Assembly: GCA_023715865.1 (NCBI GenBank)
Contig: JAMBOW010000005.1
Span: 186,001 to 250,000, forward strand
Direction: 5' to 3'
DNA length: 64,000 bases
Origin: Neobacillus mesonae
Lineage (GTDB): Bacteria > Bacillota > Bacilli > Paenibacillales > Paenibacillaceae
Below the pieces are notes generated by a model that saw nothing but the letters and a program-made list of their open reading frames with translations, ran no database searches and was not told the origin of the DNA. Of the stretch, positions 32,353-40,742 are shown piece by piece (the stretch's first letter is position 1; every line of letters begins with the position of its first letter). Position numbers and translations under genes: made by a program.

Positions 32353-33399
32353 ATGAGCAAAAAATGGTGGATGTCATTAATGGTAACGGCTTCAATCGCT
32401 CTCGTTGCAGGATGCGGCAGTGATACGGCAAGCACAGGCAGCGGTACTACGGGTACGTCTGGCGGAGATGAAGGGACAGCAGAGAAGACTTACTCTATTT
32501 CAATTTCACAATATGTAGAGCACCCTTCGCTTGATGCTACACAAGAGGGCTTTATTGCTGCTCTGAAGGATGCAGGAATTACAGAGGGCGAGAATTTAAA
32601 GATCGATTATAACAATGCCCAGGCTGACGCTGCCAATAACAACTCTATTGCCCAAAAGATTGCAACAGACAGCAGTGATCTCGTGCTTGCCATCGCGACT
32701 CCTTCTGCTCAGGCTGTCGTAAGTCAGGTGAAGGACAAGCCGGTGCTTTTTGCAGCAGTAACCGATCCGCTAGACGCAAAGCTGGTCACTGATTTGAAAA
32801 AGCCGGGCGGCAATATCACTGGTGCATCCGATACAAATCCTGAGGCAATCGTGAAGCTGGCAGATTTTATTGCAGCACAAATGCCGGATATTAAATCTGT
32901 TGGACTTGTACTGAATCAAGGTGAACCCAATGCGGTAGTTATGGCAAATAATGCAGAAGCTGCATTCGAGGCTCATGGTATTGAGCTGGTTAAGGCTGCA
33001 GCAACAAACACTTCTGAAGTTCAGCAGGCTGCTTCATCGCTTGTCGGCAAGGTAGATGCTCTTTATATCACTTTGGACAATACCGTTGTAAGCGCTGTTG
33101 ATACCATTATCAAGGTAGCGAATGACAATGATATTCCTTTCTTCTCGAGTGATCGGGATACTGTTGAAAAAGGCGCTTTTGCTACAGTCGGCTTCAAATA
33201 TTATGATCACGGCTACCAAGTCGGCGAGATGGCGGCTGATATTCTGCAGAACGGAGCGAATCCGGGAGATCTTGAAGTTACCGTGCCGGACAAGCTTGAT
33301 CTTATTTTGAATTTGAAAGCTGCTGCGGAGCAGGGTGTTGAAGTCACGGATGAGATGAAGGCTGCGGTAGAGGACCAAGAGAACAACATCATTGAGTAA
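32353..33399 (+). CDS. TrpX-like ABC substrate-binding lipoprotein
   Basis: A 348-residue lipoprotein (lipobox V-A-G-C) of the ABC_sub_bind type: S-I-S-Q-Y-V-E-H-P-S-L-D, the L-A-I-A-T-P-S-A-Q-A-V motif and F-A-A-V-T-D-P-L-D-A-K-L-V. This family goes with a permease and ATPase as the TrpXYZ-type importer, often for tryptophan or other aromatic compounds. The ATG at 32353 follows GAGAGGGG; an ATG at 32311 lacks a site. A hairpin follows the gene. The ligand is not certain. Confidence 0.88.
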   Translation: MSKKWWMSLMVTASIALVAGCGSDTASTGSGTTGTSGGDEGTAEKTYSISISQYVEHPSLDATQEGFIAALKDAGITEGENLKIDYNNAQADAANNNSIAQKIATDSSDLVLAIATPSAQAVVSQVKDKPVLFAAVTDPLDAKLVTDLKKPGGNITGASDTNPEAIVKLADFIAAQMPDIKSVGLVLNQGEPNAVVMANNAEAAFEAHGIELVKAAATNTSEVQQAASSLVGKVDALYITLDNTVVSAVDTIIKVANDNDIPFFSSDRDTVEKGAFATVGFKYYDHGYQVGEMAADILQNGANPGDLEVTVPDKLDLILNLKAAAEQGVEVTDEMKAAVEDQENNIIE

Positions 33400-33429
33400 G
33401 ATCTGATAAAAGTATGCTGCATGCTCAGG

Positions 33430-33461
33430 AACAGGGTGGGAGGATACCGCCCTGTTTCTTT
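33430..33461 (+). terminator. Intercistronic hairpin after the binding protein
   Basis: AACAGGG (33430-33436) pairs with CCCTGTT (33450-33456), followed by TCTTTT, just before the permease gene. Confidence 0.65.
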
Positions 33462-33481
33462 TGCAAATAGGAGGATAACAT

Positions 33482-34420
33482 ATGTTAGAAACTTTGCTTA
33501 ATCTGCTGAATTCAACTCCTGGAGCAATTGAACTTGGACTGCTATATGCACTTATGGCGCTTGGCGTCTACATTACGTTTCGAATTCTGGACTTTCCGGA
33601 TCTTACGGTAGATCAGAGCTTCACCACGGGCGGCGCCATCGCCGCCATTCTGATTACGAATGGCTCCTCTCCTTGGCTTGCAACGCTCGCTGCTTTTGGA
33701 GGAGGGCTTGTGGCTGGAGTGTGTACAGGGCTCTTGCATACCAAAGGAAAGATTAACGGTTTGCTATCCGGTATTCTCATGATGATCGCATTACACTCCA
33801 TCAACATGAGAATTTTGGGCGGTGCCCCCAATCTCTCCCTTCTCAATACGGACAATATCTTTACCGGTATGTCTATTCTTGTATTCGTACTCATTGTTGT
33901 TGTTATCATAAAGGTGCTGCTTGATGTCTTCTTCAAAACCGATATGGGGCTCGCTCTTCGGGCAACAGGAGATAATGAACGGATGATCCGCAGCTTCGGC
34001 GCAAATACGGATACAACGAAGTTGGTGGGTATCAGCCTGTCCAACGGTCTGGTAGCCTTGTCAGGAGCCTTTCTTGCACAGTATCAAGGCTTTGCCGACA
34101 TCAGCATGGGCATCGGGATGATTGTTATCGGGCTGGCCTCGGTCATTATCGGGGAAGCGATCGTGGGCAAGAGAAGCATTTTCCTGGCGACCTTATCCGT
34201 TATCGTCGGTTCGATTGTATACCGAATTGTTGTCATGATTGCACTGAGAGTGCCAGGGTTTGAGACATCCGACTTGAAAATCATTACCGCTGTCATCGTT
34301 ATTTTGGCGCTTCTTATTCCTGCAGTGCAGCGCAATATCCGCCAGAAGAACATGGCGAAGCGAAGAACGACAGAGCTGCTGACCGGGACAAGCGGCAAAA
34401 CCATGGGAGGTGATCTGTAA
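33482..34420 (+). CDS. TrpY-like ABC permease
   Basis: A 312-residue membrane protein with eight or more helices of the branched-chain-type permease fold (L-L-Y-A-L-M-A-L-G-V-Y-I-T-F-R-I-L-D-F-P-D-L-T-V early; F-G-A-N-T-D-T-T-K-L-V-G-I-S-L-S-N late). It forms the channel for the TrpXYZ-type importer and overlaps the ATPase gene by one base. AGGAGG precedes the ATG. Confidence 0.9.
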   Translation: MLETLLNLLNSTPGAIELGLLYALMALGVYITFRILDFPDLTVDQSFTTGGAIAAILITNGSSPWLATLAAFGGGLVAGVCTGLLHTKGKINGLLSGILMMIALHSINMRILGGAPNLSLLNTDNIFTGMSILVFVLIVVVIIKVLLDVFFKTDMGLALRATGDNERMIRSFGANTDTTKLVGISLSNGLVALSGAFLAQYQGFADISMGIGMIVIGLASVIIGEAIVGKRSIFLATLSVIVGSIVYRIVVMIALRVPGFETSDLKIITAVIVILALLIPAVQRNIRQKNMAKRRTTELLTGTSGKTMGGDL

Positions 34421-35214
34421 TGCTGCATATCAATCACGTATCCAAGCTGTTTAACCCAGGTACGGTGGATGAGAAGATTGCGCTTATGGACGCCCACCTC
34501 ACCTTGAATCAAGGCGATTTTGTAACGGTCATCGGCAGTAACGGAGCGGGTAAATCGACTCTGATGAATATCATCTCAGGTGTGATGAAACCAGATGCCG
34601 GTGAGGTGCAGATTCGTGAGCAGGCAATCAGCCAGCTGCCTGAATACAAGCGCAGCCAGTGGATCGGCCGGGTATTCCAGGATCCAATGGCCGGTACTGC
34701 ACCTATGATGACCATTGAAGAAAATCTGGCAATGGCCTATAAAAGAGGCAAGTCACGCGGATTATCTTTTGGCATTAGCCCAAAGACCCGCCAGCTGTTT
34801 CAGGAACAGCTGGAGAAGCTCGGCATTGGGCTTGAGAACCGGACGCGGGCCAAGGTAGGCATGCTATCCGGAGGGGAACGTCAGGCGCTCAGCCTGCTCA
34901 TGGCAACATTCACGAAGCCGGAGATTCTGCTCTTGGACGAGCATACAGCCGCGCTTGACCCGTCAAGAGCAGAGCTGATCACGAATATTACAGAGGCCTT
35001 GGTGCGCGAGATGAATTTGACCACGCTTATGGTAACCCATAACATGGAGCAGGCAATAAGGCTCGGAAATCGTCTGATCATGATGGACAAAGGCCGGATT
35101 ATCCTTGAAGTGGATGCAGAGCGGAAGAAGACCCTCACCGTAGCGGAGCTGCTTCGAGAGTTTGAGCAGATCAGCGGAGCAAAGCTCTCTGATGACCGTG
35201 TTGTTCTTGGTTAA
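34420..35214 (+). CDS. TrpZ-like ABC ATPase
   Basis: A 264-residue ATPase: Walker A G-S-N-G-A-G-K-S-T (about 39-47), signature L-S-G-G-E-R-Q-A-L, Walker B I-L-L-L-D-E-H-T-A-A-L-D. The usual Pro of D-E-P-T is His, as is common in this subfamily. It energises the upstream permease and closes the operon, followed by a terminator. Confidence 0.92.
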   Translation: MLHINHVSKLFNPGTVDEKIALMDAHLTLNQGDFVTVIGSNGAGKSTLMNIISGVMKPDAGEVQIREQAISQLPEYKRSQWIGRVFQDPMAGTAPMMTIEENLAMAYKRGKSRGLSFGISPKTRQLFQEQLEKLGIGLENRTRAKVGMLSGGERQALSLLMATFTKPEILLLDEHTAALDPSRAELITNITEALVREMNLTTLMVTHNMEQAIRLGNRLIMMDKGRIILEVDAERKKTLTVAELLREFEQISGAKLSDDRVVLG

Positions 35215-35228
35215 AATATGTTAGGCAG

Positions 35229-35260
35229 GACCCTTGCACATTTAATGCAGGGGTCTTTTT
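35229..35260 (+). terminator. Terminator of the TrpXYZ-type operon
   Basis: GACCCTTGCA (35229-35238) pairs with TGCAGGGGTC (35246-35255), then TTTTT. Confidence 0.85.
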
Positions 35261-35323
35261 ACGTGCATTAACGCTTAAGTTCGATATACAATAGAACCAG
35301 CTTCAGGCAAGGAGTGAACGAGC

Positions 35324-36493
35324 ATGGCTCTCATTTATTTTGATGAAGGAGATTATTCGGTAAGCGGTCCGTTTGGGAAAGTGGAGCTGCTGTCGAAGGA
35401 GTATGCGCTTCTTCATTTTTTATATCGAAATCGAGACAAGACCTTTACGCGGGAGCATTTGCTGGATCAAGTATGGCCGCTGGAATATCCGGGAGAACGA
35501 ACTGTAGATGACCACATCTACAGGCTCCGCAAAAAGCTGTCCGTTGTTCCAGAAATGAATATAGGCACTGTCAGAGGACTGGGTTACCGATTGTCAGTTA
35601 AGGAATCCGCTCCCGCCGCCAAGCCTTCAATGACTGATCCAGAGCTTCAGACTGCCGTACTTCATATATTTCAAAAATATCATCGGTTTGGACAGGGAAA
35701 ATCCATATCCACGCTGATCGCACAGCAAGAGGCGCTTGGGATCGAAGTAGACCCTTTCTATCAGAAATATTTGCATTTTCTTAGCGGAGATTTATCCTGG
35801 TTTATTAACAATGATGACCTTCCATCTGGAGACAGGCTGTATTGGATGCTGATATTGTACTCGATGATCGCTTCCCCAAAAGAGGGACTCCAGCTCAGCG
35901 AGAAAGTATTGTCTTTATCTTGTATGGATCCAGAGCATCATAGAGAAATGTATTATTTGAACATCATCGATCTGTATGCTGGGAGCGGGATGTACAACAT
36001 AGCTAAAGAACGAATTGAGGCTACCAGGAAGCTGCTTGATGAGGATGCTGATCTCGAAAGCTTCCGTATCCCGATGGCCATATCCGAGCTGCTCATGTAT
36101 ATCTATGAAGGCAATGGCACGAAAGTGAAGGAGCTGGTGGAGACCTTAAGCCAAATGCTTGAGCAAAAGCCCTATCTAAGAGAGATCGGAAGGTTCCATT
36201 ATGTGCAGGGGATGTGGCATTACAGTCAGGGGCGGATGAAGGAAGCTTCAGCATCAGTGGAAGATGCTCTCGAAATTTTCCGTCAATCGGGATTTGTGCC
36301 CCACATTCTGCTATCTGTCCGGCAGTTTCTATGCTATATGGAGTTAAAACCACCTTCTCAGACCGACAAGACGGCTTTAGGTTTAAAAGCCAAGCTATTG
36401 GCAGTTTTCAAAGAGCTTGACGACAACCAGCACTATACTTCGCTAAAAGACACCTGCCTCTCCAAAATTTTAAGTCTCCTTCCCTCTGTCTGA
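35324..36493 (+). CDS. OmpR-type winged-helix regulator with helical-repeat sensor
   Basis: A 389-residue regulator. The first 90 residues are an OmpR/PhoB-type winged helix (L-S-K-E-Y-A-L-L-H-F-L-Y, T-V-D-D-H-I-Y-R-L-R-K-K-L, G-T-V-R-G-L-G-Y-R-L) without a receiver domain. The remaining 290 residues are alpha-helical, probably TPR-like (Y-L-N-I-I-D-L-Y-A-G-S-G-M-Y-N-I-A-K-E; Y-V-Q-G-M-W-H-Y-S-Q-G-R), similar in plan to SARP-type activators. The MFS exporter gene follows 62 bases later and is its likely target. The ligand is unknown. Confidence 0.75.
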   Translation: MALIYFDEGDYSVSGPFGKVELLSKEYALLHFLYRNRDKTFTREHLLDQVWPLEYPGERTVDDHIYRLRKKLSVVPEMNIGTVRGLGYRLSVKESAPAAKPSMTDPELQTAVLHIFQKYHRFGQGKSISTLIAQQEALGIEVDPFYQKYLHFLSGDLSWFINNDDLPSGDRLYWMLILYSMIASPKEGLQLSEKVLSLSCMDPEHHREMYYLNIIDLYAGSGMYNIAKERIEATRKLLDEDADLESFRIPMAISELLMYIYEGNGTKVKELVETLSQMLEQKPYLREIGRFHYVQGMWHYSQGRMKEASASVEDALEIFRQSGFVPHILLSVRQFLCYMELKPPSQTDKTALGLKAKLLAVFKELDDNQHYTSLKDTCLSKILSLLPSV

Positions 36494-36511
36494 TATTCCT
36501 CTGATATAGCT

Positions 36512-36545
36512 CCGCTATGTTTGAAACAAGAATCAAATATAGCGG
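36512..36545 (+). promoter_or_regulatory. Hairpin overlapping the MFS ribosome site
   Basis: CCGCTATGTTTG (36512-36523) pairs with CAAATATAGCGG (36534-36545), 12 bp with one G-U, 10-nt loop. The right arm contains the AGCGG start of the AGCGGGGGA ribosome binding site, leaving GGGA free. It could limit translation of the exporter, or the repeat could be a DNA operator. Confidence 0.5.
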
Positions 36546-36555
36546 GGGAATGTAT

Positions 36556-37917
36556 ATGTTTCAGAAATTGATCAAAAAGAAGCTTGGAGATGACAGTTTA
36601 TTTAAAAATAAGATCTTCATGCGGATATTCAATGCCTATGCGATAGCTTCATTCGGTGATTGGTTTGATGCCATTGCCATTCAAGTGTTAATGGTATATC
36701 GGTGGGGAGTGACCCCGATGACCTTAGCGCTTGTTCCGGTAGCGATGGCCCTGCCGGGGCTTCTACTGGGCTCCTTGGCAGGAACGATGGCTGATCGACT
36801 GCCTAAAGTGAGGGTGATGATGCTCTGCGATTTACTCACGGCTGTCCTAACCCTGTTTTTGCTTATCGCACCGAGTATCTACTGGATTATACCTATTCTT
36901 ATGCTCCGTTCTGCGGTCTCCACCTTTATTATGCCGGCACAGCAGGCGATGACAAGACAGCTCGTACAGGAGGAGCAGCTGCTTCAGGCAACCTCACTTA
37001 ACGGGCTGGTCAATCAGTTCTCGAAAATTGCGGGGCCGCTGTTAGGCGGGGTCATTCTTGCCATATTTACGCCACAGGTATGTATTTGGATCGGTGCTGC
37101 AGGAAGAGTCATTTCAGCAGCTCTGCTGTGGACGGTACGTCATACTTCGGATCACGCAAGGAGCAAAGAGTCCGTATTCGGGACAGAAGCAGCACTGGGA
37201 GCAGGTAGGGCAGGTAAAGCAGGTAAAGAGCAGGATATTCCAGGCGCCTCCGTTTGGCAGGAGTGGAAAGAAGGCTGGAAGTATCTTATGCAAAACCGCA
37301 TCCTGCTTCATACGATGATTTATAGCGTGTTCGGTCTGTTTGCCCTGCTGATGATTGATTATCAGTTCACTTTGCTGCTGCACGCCATCGCACCCAATAA
37401 CGAATCAATGCTGGGGATATTAGTTGCGGCAATAGGTGCAGGTGCTGTAGTTGTGCTGCTAGCTGTAAATAGACGGGGACATGTTGGATACAGATATGGT
37501 CTCGGATTAGGGTGTGCGGGGATCGGACTCGGAATTGCAGGGCTTGGGCTTGTCCCGAGCGGCGGATCCCTATGGATCATTACAGGATTTGCCTTGATTA
37601 TTGGCCTTGGGAACGGCTTATACATGGTAACTAATCAAACCATTATGCAAAAGGAGAGCCGAAAAGACATGGTTGGTCGTGTATTTGGGATAAGCAACAC
37701 ACTAATGAGCATAGTCCTAATCACGGCTCCTTTGGCAGGAGGAGCTCTGATACAGCTTACAGGTGTTGGAAATGCATTTTTCTGGATCGGCTTTATATTG
37801 GGAATGATCGGGCTTACAGGAGTGATGTTTGGAAAGAGGTGGTGGAGTGTTCCTTCAATTAACCATGACCATCAACCTCATTATGAACCGAGCAAAAAAC
37901 AGCACAGTAAAGCCTAG
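36556..37917 (+). CDS. MFS exporter, MefA/MFS_3-like
   Basis: A 453-residue transporter with about 12 helices. Motif A appears as G-T-M-A-D-R-L-P-K-V-R between helices 2 and 3, and the first helix has I-A-S-F-G-D-W-F-D-A-I-A, typical of MFS_3/MefA-type drug exporters. A Gly/Ala/Lys-rich cytosolic linker lies near the middle. The ATG at 36556 is seven bases after GGGGGA; the ATG at 36550 is too close and the one at 36517 lacks a site. The upstream regulator is probably its controller. Substrate unknown. Confidence 0.85.
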   Translation: MFQKLIKKKLGDDSLFKNKIFMRIFNAYAIASFGDWFDAIAIQVLMVYRWGVTPMTLALVPVAMALPGLLLGSLAGTMADRLPKVRVMMLCDLLTAVLTLFLLIAPSIYWIIPILMLRSAVSTFIMPAQQAMTRQLVQEEQLLQATSLNGLVNQFSKIAGPLLGGVILAIFTPQVCIWIGAAGRVISAALLWTVRHTSDHARSKESVFGTEAALGAGRAGKAGKEQDIPGASVWQEWKEGWKYLMQNRILLHTMIYSVFGLFALLMIDYQFTLLLHAIAPNNESMLGILVAAIGAGAVVVLLAVNRRGHVGYRYGLGLGCAGIGLGIAGLGLVPSGGSLWIITGFALIIGLGNGLYMVTNQTIMQKESRKDMVGRVFGISNTLMSIVLITAPLAGGALIQLTGVGNAFFWIGFILGMIGLTGVMFGKRWWSVPSINHDHQPHYEPSKKQHSKA

Positions 37918-38057
37918 ACTTCCCACCACATCAAATTGGCTGTAGAGGTGAGAAGGCTTGCAGGCTGAATGCGGTTATGTTCATCATGCAGCAAGAGCAG
38001 CACCGTGCCAGATCATTTGCTCCTCTGGTTCTTTTGTGAGTGAAGGTGTCATGTACC

Positions 38058-38720
38058 TTAAGTAGACGAGGTGGATTTTTTAATAAGTGCGCGAAAGCAA
38101 TAGATCGCTGGACCATACATGGTTGTGTACAAGGCGCTGTCCGGCTTAACTGTATTTAGCACACCGTCTACTGTAAGCCCGGCCTCGGTTAGAAGGGTAC
38201 TCAGCTGCTGAGGCTCGATTTCCGGCACATCAAAGGTCAGAACAATCCGTCCATCGGGCTTCAGAACACGGGCAAACTCCCTAAGTGACTGCAGCCGTGT
38301 GCTGCGGTCCAGATGCTCAAGCACGGAAATACAGTAGACTTTATCAAACGATTCATTAGGGTAAGGGAGAGCCGCCAGATTGGCCTGCTTCCGGTCTATA
38401 CTTGTGATATATCGCTCAGGCAGAATCCGGGCCAGCTGAGTGCCAAAATCAACAGCTACGGCGGCTCGGATTGCATCCGGCGATAATATTCGGGGATCTA
38501 GATCACAAGCATATACTTTTCGGACACGATCAACGAGCCAAAATTTGAACGGATGCGGGATGCCCGAGGCTGCGTCCAGCACAGTATCCTCTGCACGAGC
38601 AAAGCGAGAGGCCCATGCATATTCATAAGGCCTGCTCCACCAAGCAGGATGCAATGGAAGAAGAACGGTGTCCATTTTTTCATCATCGTCCCTTACGTAT
38701 CTTGCCTCATCATATGTCAT
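38058..38720 (-). CDS. Class I SAM-dependent methyltransferase
   Basis: A 220-residue methyltransferase: D-A-A-S-G-I-P-H-P-F (motif I), V-Y-A-C-D-L-D (motif II), and D-K-V-Y-C-I-S-V-L-E-H-L (motif post II, methyltransf_11 type). It starts in a four-base overlap with the glycosyltransferase stop, as the last gene of a four-gene minus-strand operon. It probably methylates a sugar or lipid carrier product of the operon; that is inference. Confidence 0.85.
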   Translation of the reverse strand: MTYDEARYVRDDDEKMDTVLLPLHPAWWSRPYEYAWASRFARAEDTVLDAASGIPHPFKFWLVDRVRKVYACDLDPRILSPDAIRAAVAVDFGTQLARILPERYITSIDRKQANLAALPYPNESFDKVYCISVLEHLDRSTRLQSLREFARVLKPDGRIVLTFDVPEIEPQQLSTLLTEAGLTVDGVLNTVKPDSALYTTMYGPAIYCFRALIKKSTSST

Positions 38721-39979
38721 GGTACTAAGATCCGCTCCCTCCTAGCTCTGCGGCTTAGGTAGTTTTGGAGTACCGTCTTCCAGGCCTGCTCCCATTTCTG
38801 TTCGTCATAGGCGAGAGCCGTGTGTCGTGCCTGTTCACCCATCCTTAAGCGAAGCTCGTCATCATCGATCAGTTTACAGACGGCGGCGGTAATGTTCTCT
38901 TCCACCGGCGGAACGAGGTATCCGTTTAACCCGTCCTGAACCAGGTCGTTTAATCCGCCCACATTTCCGGCTACCACTGGTATTCCGCAGCTCATCGCTT
39001 CAAGACAGGAATAGGAGGTTCCCTCTGAGAAAATGGTCGGAATTACGGCAATATCCGCATGCTGATAAGCAAGGACCATTTCATCAAACCCGTAGCTTTT
39101 TGCATAGATCCGGTCCTTGTGGGGATGATGTTTTCTCCAAATCTCAAATGCCTCTCCAATAGTGCTTCCCTTAACACGCTTGCCTGCAAACTCGATAGAA
39201 AGTGAGGGATATGCACCAAGCAGGCGGTCCGCAGCGAGCATCATAGGAATGATTCCCCGCTCTAAGCTGATCCGTCGAGGAAACAAAATGCGGATGTTTT
39301 TGTCAATAACGGATTGCGCTTCTTCCTCTGTTTCGTAATTATCCCCGTAGTGGAGGTAGGCCGTTTTTCCCTTCACTCTTTTCCGCAGCGCCTCTTCGTC
39401 GATAGCCGCTTCTCCTTCGTCGTCCATATGCATATGATTTACCGGCTTAAAGCGGCTTGTATCTACACTGTTCGGAATGAGGATGATCTGACGGGAATTG
39501 TGATAAGTGCAAACTGCGCGGCAAAAGGTAAGGAAATGAGAGTCTACGGATACAATCGTATCCAGATGGTCGAGTGATCTCTGAATCGAATCGGCAATTT
39601 CTCGTTTGGCGGCCGCCGGAAGGTTGTGGCGATCCCAATTAATGCCGTGACAAATGCCAAGGCTGTTTGGAGCATAGTTCAGCGGATGCCATATGCAGCT
39701 CGCATAGATCAGCGGACCGCGGGCCTTCGAGGCCATCTCGTCAAACGCCTCCGGTATGTGTTCGAGATCATAAGGGTAACCATGTACTTCGATATCCTCA
39801 ATGGTTTTGTGGAAGGCTTCATAGTAGGAGAGCTGATGGACTTCCGGGGTATAGCCAAGCTGCCGGATGATCTGGCACAGCCTAAATATATATCGCTCCA
39901 GCCCCCCGCCGAACAGCCGCTCATAGTCGCGGTTATATCCATCAGCAAAGCTGTGCGTAAGTATACTGACATACCCCAT
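38717..39979 (-). CDS. GT4 glycosyltransferase
   Basis: A 420-residue GT-B enzyme. The N-terminus is S-I-L-T-H-S-F-A-D-G-Y-N-R-D-Y. The C-terminal donor site reads I-P-T-I-F-S-E-G-T-S-Y-S-C-L-E-A-M-S-C-G-I-P-V-V-A, the E-x7-E motif of family 4. The ATG at 39979 follows AAGGAGGAG; the frame extends 26 codons further upstream without a site. It sits two bases after the GT2 gene in the operon. Acceptor unknown; cell-surface polysaccharide or S-layer glycan is likely. Confidence 0.85.
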   Translation of the reverse strand: MGYVSILTHSFADGYNRDYERLFGGGLERYIFRLCQIIRQLGYTPEVHQLSYYEAFHKTIEDIEVHGYPYDLEHIPEAFDEMASKARGPLIYASCIWHPLNYAPNSLGICHGINWDRHNLPAAAKREIADSIQRSLDHLDTIVSVDSHFLTFCRAVCTYHNSRQIILIPNSVDTSRFKPVNHMHMDDEGEAAIDEEALRKRVKGKTAYLHYGDNYETEEEAQSVIDKNIRILFPRRISLERGIIPMMLAADRLLGAYPSLSIEFAGKRVKGSTIGEAFEIWRKHHPHKDRIYAKSYGFDEMVLAYQHADIAVIPTIFSEGTSYSCLEAMSCGIPVVAGNVGGLNDLVQDGLNGYLVPPVEENITAAVCKLIDDDELRLRMGEQARHTALAYDEQKWEQAWKTVLQNYLSRRARRERILVP

Positions 39980-39981
39980 GT

Positions 39982-40731
39982 TTACAGCTCCTCCTTCCAT
40001 TCCACAAGGGTTGGTGTAAGATCCAGAATAGATTCGTATTGAGCAGTGCTTCCCCACTTTCCTTCCGGATCGGTTTTTTTATACCGGACATACTTTTGGA
40101 CTCTTTCCTCGAGGGGGCCGGCCCAGCCCAGATGCTTAATTCGCAGGTCGGTAGTCAGTCCCTGTAAAGCTCCGCAGGTAAGCGGAAGCCTTGGAACATG
40201 ATGAGGCATTTCGGGATACAGGTAAGGGTAATCAGGAAAGTAGCGGACAAGTGTCATCGTCTGCCGTTTATGGGATTGCCATAATTCATCCTCCCGGTAA
40301 TGATGTCTGCTTCCCCACAAATCGTATAAACGGAAGCTGACCCAATCATATCTGTCTTGATTAATCAGATTTCGGATGCTTCGTTTGGCCCTTTCCTCAT
40401 ACAGCTCATCGGCATCGACTGCAAGTATCCAGTCCGGGGAGGTGGAGGCAGCGGTTTGCCAAAGGATCGTGCGAAGCTTCCATTCTTGATGGAACAAAGA
40501 CTCGGCCAAAGTAACAAGCTTTTCTACCTTTGCTGCCGATTTGCATATTTCCAGGGTATCATCTGTGCTGGCATCATCAACGATAACAATGCTATCGACG
40601 AACGTGCTGATATCTTCAAGTACTTCCTTCAAATAGCGGATGCTTTCATTGCGAACCTGCAGCATTGCCGTCAGTTTGTTTCCTTCCGTCTTCCGGACAG
40701 GTGATATCGAGTAGGAGTGGGATTCGCTCAT
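39982..40731 (-). CDS. GT2 glycosyltransferase
   Basis: A 249-residue GT-A enzyme: L-T-A-M-L-Q-V-R-N-E at the start, V-I-V-D-D-A-S-T-D-D-T as the nucleotide-sugar motif, I-L-A-V-D-A-D-E as the D-x-D-type metal site, and a following R-Y-D-W-V-S-F-R-L region. It transfers an activated sugar in the same pathway as the neighbouring GT4 gene. Gene spacing of two to eleven bases places all four genes in one operon. Confidence 0.87.
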   Translation of the reverse strand: MSESHSYSISPVRKTEGNKLTAMLQVRNESIRYLKEVLEDISTFVDSIVIVDDASTDDTLEICKSAAKVEKLVTLAESLFHQEWKLRTILWQTAASTSPDWILAVDADELYEERAKRSIRNLINQDRYDWVSFRLYDLWGSRHHYREDELWQSHKRQTMTLVRYFPDYPYLYPEMPHHVPRLPLTCGALQGLTTDLRIKHLGWAGPLEERVQKYVRYKKTDPEGKWGSTAQYESILDLTPTLVEWKEEL

Positions 40732-40742
40732 GGTCTACTTCA

